64,000 nt of DNA from Chionis minor (taxonomy: Eukaryota; Chordata; Aves; Charadriiformes; Chionididae): assembly GCA_013398295.1 (NCBI GenBank), contig VZSF01009129.1, forward strand, positions 611,118 through 675,117, in the 5' to 3' direction. Positions 46,701 through 59,879 of this stretch are shown piece by piece. The notes below the pieces were generated by a model that was not told where the DNA came from, did not search any database, and saw only the letters and a program-made list of their open reading frames with translations. Within the stretch, counting starts at the first letter, position 1. Each line of letters begins with the position of its first letter. Position numbers and translations under genes: made by a program.

Positions 46701-49700
46701 GGCGGCAGTGCCTGGACCCCAGAGCGTCTGCCGCAGCACAGGGGCACTGCCGGCTCTTCACCCCACAGCCCCCACAGTGGCACAACCTTCCCAGACATCT
46801 TCTCAGGCAAAAATCTATGGAGAAAGCTGTTTGCCGTGGCTCATGGGCCAGAAACTCAGGGCAGCTGGGCAGCATCATCGTCACGTACGCATAGCCCAGA
46901 CTGTGCTGAATGTGGACGGCAACGCATGCCGCTTTCGGGCGGCTGGGAAGTGTAACCCCATGGACAAAAGGTTCTTGCATGTGAATAGGCAAGTGCCAAG
47001 CAGAAGACCTGAACTGACAGCGCAGCAATCCTGTTGCTCAGGCTGTTGCTTCCCGGGGAGCAAAGAAGAAAAAAAAAAGACATTTCCCAAGGAACCCACG
47101 GCTGAGAAAGCCAGCGGCAGCGCCGCTGGTGAAGGATCACCATGGCAACCGGCAATGCAGGGCCTCAAGGTGGAAAGCTAAAATTAGGCAGTGGGAAGGG
47201 CTGTTTATCATCGCTAGCAGCAACCAACACTGAGAACTCGGACCTCCAACACAGCATAAGGACAGATGTCAGGAGCATTTCTGAGCCCCTGCCTGCGTCT
47301 GGGTGTCCAGGACCGAGCGTGGCTCCACGTGCCGACACAGGGTGCCACGCACAGGTCTGCATGGGGTCCCGAGGTCCTGCCAGCTGCACTGGTGGGACTG
47401 CATGAAAACAGTGTGGTGTCTGCAGCAAGATATATAAGTGACCACATGCACGAAGGAGAAGAGGCATTGTGGCTCCTTGGCTTTGAAAGGGAGCTGCTGA
47501 CTGCAGCTCTCCTTTGGCTGCTCTCTCCCCTGGCCCCTCCTGAGCCACAACTGTCTGGTGTCACCTGGTGGAAATGGGGACTTTCCCAACGAGCCTTGTG
47601 AAAGCTGAAACCATTAACAGTTCAGCGACAAAACACCTCTGTAAAGAACAAACTTCCACCTGCAGAGAAGAGCTGTGCAAGCAGCTGCACATCCATGGTG
47701 CCCTACTGCCTGAAGGGAGCAGCAGGGACTTCTGCCATTACGCACGCTCTGGGAAACGAGCGGTGAGACTGCCCTGCTGCGAGATGGGGAGTTAATGTGC
47801 TTGAAAAAACCCCCTCAGATTGCTTTTTGCTTTCTGCACATCCTTCCATACAAAATCTCCTCTTGGAGACCTCAAAAGTCTTTTTCTCAGCAGCCCACGC
47901 TGCAAAGGAGAAATAGTACCTGCCATCCTGCTCCTACTGACACGAGTAAAAAGCTTTTCTGCTATCAGCAGCGACTGTAGGTCTTTTCCCTCTTTTCACA
48001 TCAGTTTGTGGGAATCCATAAAACGACCGGACCCCTCACGTAATGCTCTGCGCTGTTTGCTGTAAAATCAAGGCTTTGCATTTTTGCCCTGCCTGATGTG
48101 CAGGAAAATCAAAGTGTTCTAGAGCTGCAGCACTGAAAGCTCCTCTGGGAGGCAATCCCATGTATTATACAGACTTGAGTACTACACAGATAAAGCAAAA
48201 CTAATGGGCACCAAAATGACGTGTGGAGTCGCAAAACTTGCACAGATTCTCACGCCTCAGGAAAAGCAGCAGCAAAAGCTGGGAGGAAGTTTTCAGATAT
48301 AACCAGTACAATTCCCAATAGACTCCCCTCCATGCAGACAGGGAGAAACGAGCTTTGCAGCGATGTATTTCAGCCAGTCCTCCCTACATCTTCCCATCCA
48401 CATCCGTTCTGTTCCCTGCCACGACTCACACAGGAGTAGGGATATAAGGGATCTCCAGACACACTGAGGTGCCACCTGTAAACAGCGATACCTGCACAAT
48501 TTCTAAACCAACTCAATATCCAGCCGTGAAACCCAGCACATCATCCAGCTGTTTTCTTGGCAACGTTTTCTTCTCAACGCAGAAAGGTTTGGAGACACAA
48601 GGCGCTAGGTCAATGGTGCAGAAAGCTGAGACAAGAAGCCACGTCTCCCAACTTCCAAACCTCCCTCTTCTCCTGTTGTGGGGCCGGGAGGGAGAAGTGC
48701 TGTGTAGTGCTGCAATATCCAAAAAGAGAGGTCTGGGCAGCAAAGCAGCTCAGGCAGGGTTGGGAAAACTTAGCAACTCCTGTACAGTGATGGCACCGAG
48801 AAAGCATTTGGCTTGTGCATTTCAGCCTGTTACCCCTCCAGGCACCCTTTGCACCTCCAGGCAAACAGCTCTTTTGGCAGCGTGCCCTCCTGCACAGGTC
48901 CAGGGAGAGGGATCCCACATTCACTGGAGGGCACGCACAGGCGGGCAGCCTGTCACCTCCAGCCATTTGTGCCCCCGGCTCTGGCAGCACACATCTCCTG
49001 TTTTTCCAGTTTGTGACCAACAAGCAAAGCACCCGTCTCTCCCTGCAAACCTGACCTAATTCTTGCAGCAGCTCCCTGGATCCTCTAACACTCTGGTGTG
49101 ACGGGGCGGAAATTTGGCAGCAGCGTAAACCGAGCAGAGTGGTGTGAAACAAGCAGGCACCCCTGACGTTGGGTTTGCCATAAATAGATGGGTAAGGCGA
49201 ACATTGCAATTTTTCTTCCTTAGAGCTATTGCCTCAGGACATCTGCAGACTCTGGAAGAAACCCCACACAAATTACCTTTAAGTCCAACTTCGAAGGTTT
49301 GATTTACAGTTGTCAAAGATAAGATGGAAACAGGCCCAGTGTGTGTGGATTGAACCATGTCTGATTTCCAGTTCAGCTCTCCAATAAAACCTGCCTCCCA
49401 GGACATCACTACTATAAGGGTGGCAGAGCGGGCTGTGGAGTTACCCATATCCTCTACGCTGGAAGGAAACCTGCCATCGGAGGTTGTTCAACCCATTGGT
49501 GGGGGTCACATCAAGGCCCAGCTGCACCCTTCCTCAGGTCTGGTGTTATCCAGCCCCAAAGTGGCACCCTCTGGAACCAACGCCGCCTGCTGCCGCCCCC
49601 CACCAGGATCTCCCCCCTACCCTTGCCTCTGGGAGGCACATGGCACATGTCCTGCAGCTCAGACCAGCAAAGGTGTCGATGGGCAGCTCAGAAGGCTCGA

Positions 49701-52184
49701 AAACAGGCTGTCCCCAAGCTAGCTAGTTAAAAAGGAAAAGAAAAGATGTTTGCAAGGCAAAGTCTGGACTAGTGCTCGATTCCCCAGGGCACTGCGACCA
49801 GACACATTTGACAATTTTTCCAATCCTAACAATATCCTATTTGAAGGGCACCAGCATGAGGTCTGTGCTGGATGCAAAGGCGTCCAGTGCCATTAAAACT
49901 TCAGGATTCCTCCTCCCCCAAATCCTAAAGCCGTCCTGTGAGCAGCAGAACTAATGAAGTCCAGTTTCCAACAGCTCTCCCTGCACGGCCTGTCTGTCAG
50001 CTTGTTATAGGGCAGCGTATGGACTCCTTCCTCAGAGGGGGGTCTTTGCAGGCCCCTCTCATTAAGGCAGTCACCTAGAGTCACAAAACCAGCTGGATCC
50101 CATTATCTCAGAGGCCTCCACCACTTTATCAGCTGTGGCGGAAACAGGCTGATAGATTCAAGACTCACTGGAGGCGAGAGACAGACAGACAGGCAGGCAC
50201 AAACAGCCTGCTGACATAGCTTTGCTTCCTTAGGGAACTAGGCTGTAATTCCTTTGCGGAGTCCCACGAAACACCCCTCTGGTTCAGCCTCTTGTCTCAG
50301 CACCACTGCTGCTCGCAGCCCTGGGGGCAGGCCCTCACCCCAGCCCCCTGTCAGTCTCCCCCATGCTGACCCTCGTGCTCCCTCCCCTACATTTTCCTTG
50401 CATCAGAGGACAGACCCCATCTCTCTCCTGCTTTCATCCCTCCGTTGGAGCTTCCACCACCCAGGTATTTCAGCCAGCTACAATCCGGGGCTGCAAACAC
50501 ATCCAGACACAAGTGCCAGGAGCTGCCGCACTTGCTATGGGACACCTGCCATGTGGGAGCACATGCCCCAGTCCAGTCCCCAGTCACCCCCCCCCCTTCC
50601 CAAATCTCTCCCTGTATCTCCTCCTGTTCTCAGCTGACATCCAGGACTGTCTCACTAAATACATCACACAACAAAATGCAAACCCCTTAAAGGCTTAATA
50701 GATGAATATTTAATGGCAGCTGACTTTTGCTAATGGGAAACAAGCCAGAACATACATCTCTGCCCATGCTGGGAATTGGGGTGTGTTCCCACAAGACCTG
50801 GACTCAGAGACAAGCAGGCGAGAAGAGGAAGGGACCTGCAACTCCCAGAGCTCAGAGGAGGTTCCCTGTCTGCAAAAGGTGTACCTCACCCATTTGTGTG
50901 AGACCCTTCCTGCCTTGCTGGCTGCCCAGTCCGTGATCCACAAACCAGCCGTGCCCATCGTATCAGAGCCCTGAGCGGGAGAGCAGCGAGGCTCTGACTG
51001 ACCTCCGTGATGAGAGGAGCCCAATAGGTCAGTGACCTCTGTGTGAGGCCGTGGAAAAACAACATTGCCTGCGGCAGCCGGCTTGTGGGCATTTGCCCAT
51101 GGCTCTGTCAGGGAGATGAAGATGTCTGATGCTGATACTGCTACAAACAAGACTGCCCAGGCAGTACTGCCTTGCAGAGTTTGGCGGGGTGGATACAGAG
51201 AGCGCTCTGTCTCCCCACTGACCCCAGAGGGTATATGGCCTGGCCCCCTGACAGGGACTGCAGCCCTAACACACCAGCTATGGCTTTCTCCTGTCCCACA
51301 GCAAGAAGGCAGGAGCTGGTGCCTGCAAGGAAAGAGAAGCAGGATTTGTGAGGAAGGAGGCTTTTCTCCCCACAACCTCATCACGAGGAGAAAGGCATCT
51401 GCCAAACAGCTGACTTCTCTTACAGCACGATGCTGCTAACATTTACGGAGCCAGGCACACCTCTCTCAGGGACTCCTCTGCGCGAGGACTCTGTTTTCCC
51501 TTTTAAACTGGAAGGAATGTCTGCGCTTTGGCCCCCACAACCTCATATTTTCCACCACAAGGCAATGACCGGTGAGGCCCCATAAGGGGAACAATGACAT
51601 GAGAGTCTGGGGAAGAGGAAATCTCTACCACAAATAAGTCTGGAAAATGGCTGCTAGAAGGAAGGGAGCTTGTGTCTGGCAGCGCTCTCCCTGCTGCAGC
51701 CTTGCTCTGCAGCTCACCCTAAAACCCTCCTTGCGCTCACAGCCTCAAAAATGTAACGGCCCAAAACTGCACTGTCTCTTAGCACTCTTCCCTCCACCCA
51801 TCCCTGCAGCACTTCTGGAAGAAAAGGGCTGGATTCCCTCCTGCCGCATCATGCGGTGAAACCGCCAGCTCCTCTGCAGCCACCAGGAACTTTCTTGCTA
51901 GCGCTGGCTCCTGGCAAGGCATGGAGGCAGGAGATCAGAGACGGATTTGCGCACGCCGAGCCAGCTGGAGAGGCTTCAGCTGTGAACAGGGCAGAGCCAG
52001 TCCCACGGAAGGAGAAGAGGTACTGCTGCTGCACCGCAGTTCTCAGGGGGAGGAATGCAGTTAATCACTTCATATTTGGATAAGAAAATAACCCTCACGC
52101 ACAGGGAAGGACTTCAGTGCACATGAAAGGTCCTAAATGAAGTTAGTCCCACAGGACTTGTGGGATGAGATTGGTATCATCCTA

Positions 52185-52290
52185 CTCCTCCTCATGTGAC
52201 AGACTGAAAAAGAAAGGCCTAAGGGAGGGGACTTGCTCAAGAACTACCAGAAGGCAGCAGCTCAGCTCCCTGGTCTGAGGCCAGAACCAC
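52185..52290 (-). repeat. MIR-like ancient SINE, antisense
   Basis: The + strand contains a degenerate 'gacagactgaaaaagaaaggcc', then ggacttgctcaagaactacc and 'agaaggcagcagctcag', in the order of reversed MIR ('gaaactgaggc...gacttgctcaaggtcac...gtggcagagc'). Confidence 0.45.
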
Positions 52291-55200
52291 TTCACAGTCT
52301 GACACACAAGTCATACTCCCTGCTGGGGTACGACTCTCCTTCCCAGACCCCGAGCGCCCTGGGCCAGGCTCTGTTTTGCCATGGTTGGGCTTCTGGGAAC
52401 TGCAGTTCTCCATCCTGTTTTGTTTAAAACAAAAATAAAAACATGACCAGCAATGATTCCTGAACTTCAACAGGAGGGGCCGTTCTGTACACGGGTAGCA
52501 TATGAGACAAGTCACAGCACCTTAGGAACAGTCAGAGAAAGCCCTTGCTGCCAGGAGGGTGTGAAGGAGAAGGATGAGGAGGAGTTCCTCCTTGGGACAG
52601 GCAGGCAGAGATGGAGCACTGTCCCGGCCTCCAGACCTGAGCAGAGTTGTGGAGCACAGACTGCTCCTAGCCACTAAACACAGACTCCATCATCCCTTTC
52701 CAAGCACCACGGAGCCCAGCACCAGACCCCTGAGATCATCTTCCCCACTTTGGAGTGCACTTGCTCAGCCGTCCCCTGCCTCGCTACCCAGTCTGATGCT
52801 GTTTGTGCCATATTACAACCTCAAATGTTCACTTTCAGCCCCTAAATCCATGGTGAACCACAGCTCTTTCTGTGTCATGGCAGTCCCTCCTTTTCCATGC
52901 TTCATCCCACTAACTTCCCACACTCAGAAGCCCTGCAGATTTTACTGGTCCTGCCAGTAAGTTTTGTTGCCTCTTCTTCCAGCCAGCTGGGATGATTTAT
53001 TTCTGAATAGGATCCAAATCTGGCACATTTCTCAGCCACCACCTAGCTCCAACAGAGGGAAGAGTGAGCTGAGCAGCTGGAGGCAAGCTAGGATTTACAA
53101 CCCTATGGCATCTCCTCAGCACTTCCAGTAACTGGATACACAAGAGGAACGCGGAGTGCAGGAAATGCTGAGGTTTACCAGCAGCCTCTGGCTTCTTGTG
53201 CAAGAGATCTCAGTAGGTTGGGTTTTTTTCTCATCACTAATGGAATGGATTTGATGATCCCTCTTCCCAGCTCTGCACTTTGGTCCTTCTTTACCCGCTT
53301 TCTACCACAGCACATTGCAAAAAACCAATGGAAATTGCTGTGCGATTGGAGGGAAGCACTGAGTCAGCCTCAGTGTGGGAAGGAGAGTGAGAACAGAATC
53401 GGACATGAGCCAGTTTTGCACTTCCCATCTTCTAGCTTTGCTCAAGGAATCGCTCAGCTCCTTGTTAATGCAAAGCAGCTTCAGGGCTTCTCCACTCAAC
53501 GGCTCTGCTGGAGATGGCTCTGCAAGAGCAAACTCCCAGGGGACAAGTGCTCTCTGCCACAGTCATTTCTCTCCTTTGAAGCTTCTTTACCACATGAAAA
53601 AGTCCCGAGATCCCCTTTACAGTGAGAACAGTGAGGAAGGGTCAGGACGAACCCCGTTATTAAGCATTATTTTGTCTAGACAACTTATCTTGGCTTGTGG
53701 TCTTGAAAGAGCATCCCCTTCCTGAAACCATGCAGTCAAGAATAGTTATCAGACTAACAGGAAAATCTGAAAACACAAGCTGAGTAAAACAAACCTGCAA
53801 GAGGTTTGTTTTGTTTGTTTCTAGCCTGCAACAAACCTGTGCAGGCTAGACAGACCTGGAGTGGTAAATCTGCCAAAGAGGCACAGTCCTAGCAAAGGTT
53901 AAACTGTGTCCCCTTAGCCAGAGGGAGCTGAAGGCATGTCTGCCAAAGCTTCGTCACATTACAACCTTCAAAATGCAATCTAGGATTTCAGGAGGTGGAC
54001 AGATGCAAAGAAAACTCTCCAGGTTCTTGTAACCTCAACTTTTACTACTGAAAACCTGACAACTGGCAGGAGGGTGTGTGCGCACTTACTCATTGTATTG
54101 GAAAGAGGAGAGGAAGAACGCTGCTGTAAAAATTAAGTGAAAATCCTTGCCGTGAGAGGAACATGAGGAGAGCTGCACAAGCACACAAACTACAGGGGGA
54201 GGTGTGCATGTGTTTTTCCCTGCTCTCAGAAACATCACATCAGTAACAGGCAAATCCCATTAAACTGCAAAAGCAGTCATCCTGCATCCCCACACTGGGA
54301 TCACAGAGTAGCAGTGTTGGGTCATCCAGGACCCAATGCAAGGCGAACCGTGACCCCCAAGTTACAACCAGCTACTTCAACTCCTGCTGCCCCTTTTTTC
54401 CCCAGAAAGCCTCCAGCCCAGGCACCAGCACCTGAAACCATCCGTGTGCAGAGCTAACACCATTTCACACCTATCCTGAAGAGGCTTCCCTAGGCGACAG
54501 GAAAAACGCTGCAAGTGTCTCCGACTTAACGCTTAATGGCTGACTTCTTTACAGAGACAGCCAAGAGGAAGCTCTGATAAGGCCATGAGAAAATTGGTAG
54601 CATCGCTATGAAATACACTATAAAATCCAGTCACTATGGTAACTGCCACAGCTGGGAGGAAAGAAGATAACTTCCAAAGCGTGAGGGTTTCCAGAGTTCT
54701 CATGGATGTCCCAAGGATGGACATCACCCCGGGCTATCGGTGCCACAGCTGCCCACAGGCCCTTTGCCCCTGCACTGCTCCTGCAGCTCATGCTGAACCC
54801 CCGCTCGCTCAAGATGCTTGGCCAAACACAGGCTTTTTCTTAGGCAAGCTGCTTGTGCTCACACCGTTGTGTTCTCTTGGGCCCCCCATCTCATTCCTGA
54901 TTTAACCCAGCATAAACAGAAGGGGAACAGGAGATAAGCTATGCTGTGTTGGCTATCAGTGAGGAAGACGAATGGTATTTCCCCAACAACCCCCCAGCCT
55001 GCTAGGCTACGACCTGTTGTTCTCACCATATACACCTGTTACAACTACATTCCCCCTCACAGCAGCAGAGTAGTATATAAAATGAAAGGTAAACATAACT
55101 GAGCAGTGAATTAACCTCTGCTGTGCCCATCAGACGTGGCATGCCCCATACCCACGGTTGTAGGCTCAGGGAAGCAGACTCAGTCACCCCCAACTCTCCC

Positions 55201-58200
55201 ACAGCAGAGCTCCCCTTTATCACCCCACAGTCTCACCAGCATCTGAAGCCCAAAGGCAATTCTGTGATTAAGAAACAGGAGAAGAGATCAGTGATTGCCT
55301 ATAATTCCTAAATAAGGCTGGGTAGCATTTTTCAGACAGAGAGCTAATTCACTGGAAAATACAATTTGAGGTTGACCAAAACTATTTGGAAATTTGGAAC
55401 AACTTTGATTCCAAAATTATTTCTAAGATGGAGTGAACTGTACTATGCGTTGTATGTAAACTTAAAGATCAAAGAGAGCAAAATAAAAACATATTTTGAT
55501 AAACCTAGCAAATTTTTCTTTGGCCAGTTTTTTTTTTTTTCTGTTGAGAGTTAAAAATTAATTTCACCTGACCTGAAATGGAATTTTTGGTTTGACTCTC
55601 TGATTCAGTTAGGGAATTGGGGAAAAAAAATAATTATTCCCATGGCTTTATTCCTGAAACATTGTTATTTTGTGTTTAAAACAACGTATTCTTCTCATTC
55701 TTTCATCTCCTTCCATCTGGCTCTTTGTGCCTGTGTCTGGAAATAACGAAGAACTGGAAATAACAAGGAACTGTTGCAGACATCTCTCTCCCCCTCTCTC
55801 TGCAATCATGGAATTTTTTCCTGTCTAGTTGGGAAGACTGTTGATGCTGACTCGCATGGCTTGACTTTAAAAAACAAACAAACAGAAAAATAAAGCCACA
55901 GCTCCATTTGGTGGTTATGATAACCCAGATAGATGTTGCTTCAGGGAAACCATCCTCTCCTCTGAGTCACTCCAGCAAAGCAAACAGTGATTTAACGAGG
56001 CAGCTCCCAGTCCGAATTGTACCGGGACTGCAAACACTCTTCTCCATCCCTGCTCTGCTCCTGTCCCCTCTCAAACAGTCAGTCCTAGTCCTGTCCCATC
56101 GCTTCCTGTCCCTCAGACCCCAAAGGAGCCTGTGCCTGCCTCCCTCCTGAGACGCACAGTTCTCAGCAGGGGACAACGCCATTCCCCCTGCTGGCACCAG
56201 CCAAACCCAGCTGGTGAGCTAATGGGCGTCAGGAGGTTTGTGTGCAGAAGGAGGCTGATATCCACACTACAGGGTGGTACTGGGATACTCAGGCTCACCT
56301 TGAGAAGCAGGGAGTGCCCAGGACTCACGCAGAGACAACATGGAACTGCCCGTGGCTGGGGAGCAGAGTGCCTGGGTCTTACCACTCTCTCGTTCCCTGA
56401 TGGGCGACTCGCTGTTGTTGCCTGAACAGGCACCTGGGGATGATCTGACTTGCAGAGAGATAAAGGACCTGAGTGCATAACTGCAGTCACCTTAAATGGG
56501 GCTTCTGAACTTTGGTAGTCTATCTGGGCCCTGACCAGTACAGGCAGGCAACCAGTGCCAGCCAGATGCAATGATGACAACCCAAACACTTGCCCGTCTC
56601 TTTTTTCTCACTGCTCTAGAGACAGTGACAAGGCATTAAGGACTTGCTATGAACTTCAGTACTGCCCTGGGCTAGAGGGACAGGGCTCTGAGCCCTGCTA
56701 GTGACCTTGAGGCTCTCCATGCCTCCCACAGCCCGCGTTCCTAGAAGAAGGATCACTGCTTGAACCACCTCCAAAAGCAAGAACTATTCTCTAATACTTC
56801 TTGAGCTCTTCCCAGGATGTTTTGCTTTCTGCCCTGTGGCCTGGCCAGGCTGCGTTTCAGAGATGAAAGGCTGCGAGTGCACACAGACGCCGGCATCCTT
56901 ACAAATTCCTGGCTCACAGGCTTTCCTCGAAGCAGCTGCGGGCGCACTGCCGGGGAGGAGGAGCTGCTTCTCAGCCCGGAGAGAGGGCTGCCGCTCTGCC
57001 AGTCGGCAAACCTGCACCTGCCAGGTATGCTGCAAGGTCCTAGCACAAACCCCTCTGCTTTGGGTCCAGCAGTCACCCCTCGAGGCCCCCAACCAGCCCA
57101 GCAGAAAAAGGGCAATGATGGCCTTAAGGAAACATAGTGCCAAATGTAGAGGGCATGATGCTATCAGCACACAAACCTGCTTAATAACAACGTGGGTCTC
57201 ACGTCTTTTGTCCCCACAGCTCCCAGAGCACATCACAGATGGAGCACATGAAGCATCACTGCCTACTGCTGGGCAACGCGTGCTACAGAGAGGAAACCCA
57301 AAGAGCACTTGAGGTTTTGGGCAGAAACTCCAGGATTTGTGCGACATCAGAGATGCCAGCAGCAGCTTGGTGGACTCTGATGCAGCCACCTGTGTGCACC
57401 CCACCTCCCCTGCCCAGCTTTGGCAGAAGCCAACCAGATTCCCAACCACAAACACTGGAGGGAAACTTGCTCACGGTCTCAGCGTTCAGCTCGGCCCCGT
57501 CACACACAGGGACAGCCTGCCAGTGGCCTGGCAGGATTTCAGCCCACCATACTGTCCCCACCAGCAGTTCCCACTTAAATTCTGGGACCGGAGCAGAATC
57601 TCAGCCCTAACCCTCACAACGAGCAAGAGAAAGAGGCTCCCTGCATCCCTCCAACCGCTCCCTTCCCTCTGTCAGGGCGACACTGGCACAGCTCAGGAAA
57701 GCCAAAGGTGGCTCCTGAGGATCACACCAGCCTGTAGCACAGGCTGCTGGCAGAGATAAGCTCGGAGCCTGGCTGGTGGTTGCAGCCCTCGCTCCCTCAC
57801 ATGCCAAGACAAGGCATTATAAACACTTCCCCATTTCAGAAAAAAAAAAAAAAAATCCACCAGAGAGTGTAGAAGAGAATCCACCAAAGCAGCTGGATCC
57901 AAAGCAAAAAATCCTGGACTCATTGAAATGAGAGGCGAAACTCACTCTGTCTTGGGGGAAATCTCGATGCCCTCATTGCTTCATGCCAGCAAATCAGAGT
58001 CACACCAACAGCCTCGGGGCAGGGACCATTTAGAAAACCGTGGGACTCACTTAGCTGGCCAACATGCCTGTTTCTCTGTGCAAGGGAGCCCGTGCTGCTG
58101 GGGCTGGCCCACTCCTATTGTGCATGCTCTGAAAAGCAATGCCCTCTAAGTTTGTATGTATCGTAGGGTTTGAGGCAAGCACTCCCCTATTTCCTTCCAC

Positions 58201-59630
58201 TGTCATGACTCAGAGCTGGGCTGAATTAATGATATGCACTTTCTCCGTAAGTTTACAAACTGCACCACTGCCATATGCACACAAGACAGATTACAGTCAG
58301 TAAAGGAAGACAGAATAAAGACATAGCTCTTTTTCGGTATCCTCTTTAGATGAGTCCTTTCCCCTATGCCTCCCTGAGACAATTATCATTCTTGTTTCGC
58401 ACCACGTGAGCTGCCAAACAGCCCCCTTCCACACAACCTCACAGAAACTGCAGTGCCAGAACAGGTGGCTTTGTGCCACCCGCCTGATCACCAACACAAC
58501 CCAAAGCTGCTGTAGGAGCTGTGGCTGGCACAGCTCTGTCCCTGCATCCCGGCGATGCAGAGCCTTGGGTCCCCCTGGCACCATCCTTCCCACCCACAGC
58601 CTTGGCCTGGACAAGGGAGTCCCAAGCAGGAGCAGCAAAAGCACCAGTCCAGAGGGCAAATTTGTTGTGTTCCCTTCACACCACTACTGCAGTGGGGTGT
58701 TTTCAGCACAGATGCTCCCGGTAATAAACTCAGTCCTCTAAGGCTGTATCTCTGCTACACAACCTTTCCTGCTGTCCACTCACTGTTTAATTTCTCCCTT
58801 GAGTGCCAGACCTTCTGCTTGTTACTGATGAACTTCCTCCAGCTGCCAGCAGCTCTCATTGCTCTGTATTGTCAAACCGAAGACTGCTTTTCCTCCCCCT
58901 TGACTGATTTTTTACTCCTGTAACTTTGTACTGGTGGAGCCTTCAGTTTTCTCAAGGGCGTTTGGTCAGTCACGGTCTTCGAATCCTCCCTAATGCTTTG
59001 GAGTAAGAATTTGGGATTTGGCTCTTTAACTGGATGTCCCTTGTGTTTTTAGCAATGATCACTTGCACATCATGCCTGCATTCTCTCAAAGGCGTGAGGA
59101 ATAAAAGCTTTAATCTTGTTTGTTGTTCAGGAGTCTCCCTGGAGACGAGAAAAGATGTTCACAAGACCCAGGTGGCAGGACTCGCTGGTGAAACACAAGC
59201 CATAGAGACAGATCTCATCACGTCCTGCCTCCCCGTCGAGCTCCACCTCCCCAATCCTTGCCTGTCCAAACGACTTACTTTGTTTGCCTTCCCAACAGAC
59301 TGGTCCTACTGCACTCCAGCAACACTCTCCCTCACTAACGCCTGCCTCTGGGTGACACTGCAAAGCTCCCAATGGGATCACACACATGGAGGAAGCACAC
59401 AGCGCTGGGACGCACCTCTTGAGTCACCGAGTCCACCTCCATGCTACCAGTGCCCCCTCTGCGTTACAACTCTATATGACACTGGTCGAAGGATGTTACT
59501 TTTTGCCTGTCTCACACCCACTGAAAGCCTGATCTCAAAACCCTCTTAGAGTTATGTGCCTTCCCCTAGTGTTAAGACCGACTGTACTCATGGCTGATCC
59601 ATATCTATTTCTTCATATCAGCGTAGAATA

Positions 59631-59667
59631 AATTCTATGCTTTAGCTTCACTTAAAGCATATGAATT
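59631..59667. repeat. Imperfect inverted repeat
   Basis: The left arm aattctatgctttag (59631-59645) and the right arm cttaaagcatatgaatt (59651-59667) are complementary with one bulge and a short loop. It is AT-rich and probably incidental. Confidence 0.6.
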
Positions 59668-59879
59668 CTATACTTTAACTTAAACAGCACATTTCACTCC
59701 CTGGCATTTCATTCCTTCATCTTGCCCAGCATAAGGGAGGAAAATAGATAGCAATAGCAGATATCTGTCTTAATAAAGAATACTCTGTCATACAAGTAAT
59801 CTCTGCTTTGATTGTTATCAACACCACCTTTAAGGAAGGATCCAAAAATCTTCCACTGCAGTGGAAATCTGGGGGACAG

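Larger units (their letters stand above)
42796..59879 (-). other. FSTL1: FSTL1 5' intron, left part
   Basis: Everything upstream of the exon at 42795 is read as intron of FSTL1, because the start-codon exon was not found. I checked minus-strand GT donors after an ATG and hydrophobic stretch. None ends on a complete codon after a plausible signal peptide, and there is no second CpG island. Two MIR-like relics are listed separately. Open frames of up to about 230 codons occur but look random. Short C-rich tracts occur at 45610-45780 and 50588-50598. Confidence 0.6.

Noticed and set aside
48469..49209. Overlapping 196- and 199-codon frames on opposite strands
   Set aside because: Open on both strands at the same place with random composition and no recognisable motif.
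50710..51405. 231-codon minus-strand open frame within the FSTL1 5' intron
   Set aside because: No domain or family residues, no splice or promoter context, and the opposite strand is open as well. It looks like chance in moderately GC-rich DNA.
54297..54350. Possible antisense CR1 tail (gatcacagagtagcag...)
   Set aside because: Only a short, weak resemblance to the CR1 terminal sequence, with no adjoining ORF2 residues.
58590..58659. Leucine-rich minus-strand stretch (LVLLLLLLGTPLS) as a signal peptide
   Set aside because: It starts at TTG, not ATG, and is not followed by a phase-0 donor.
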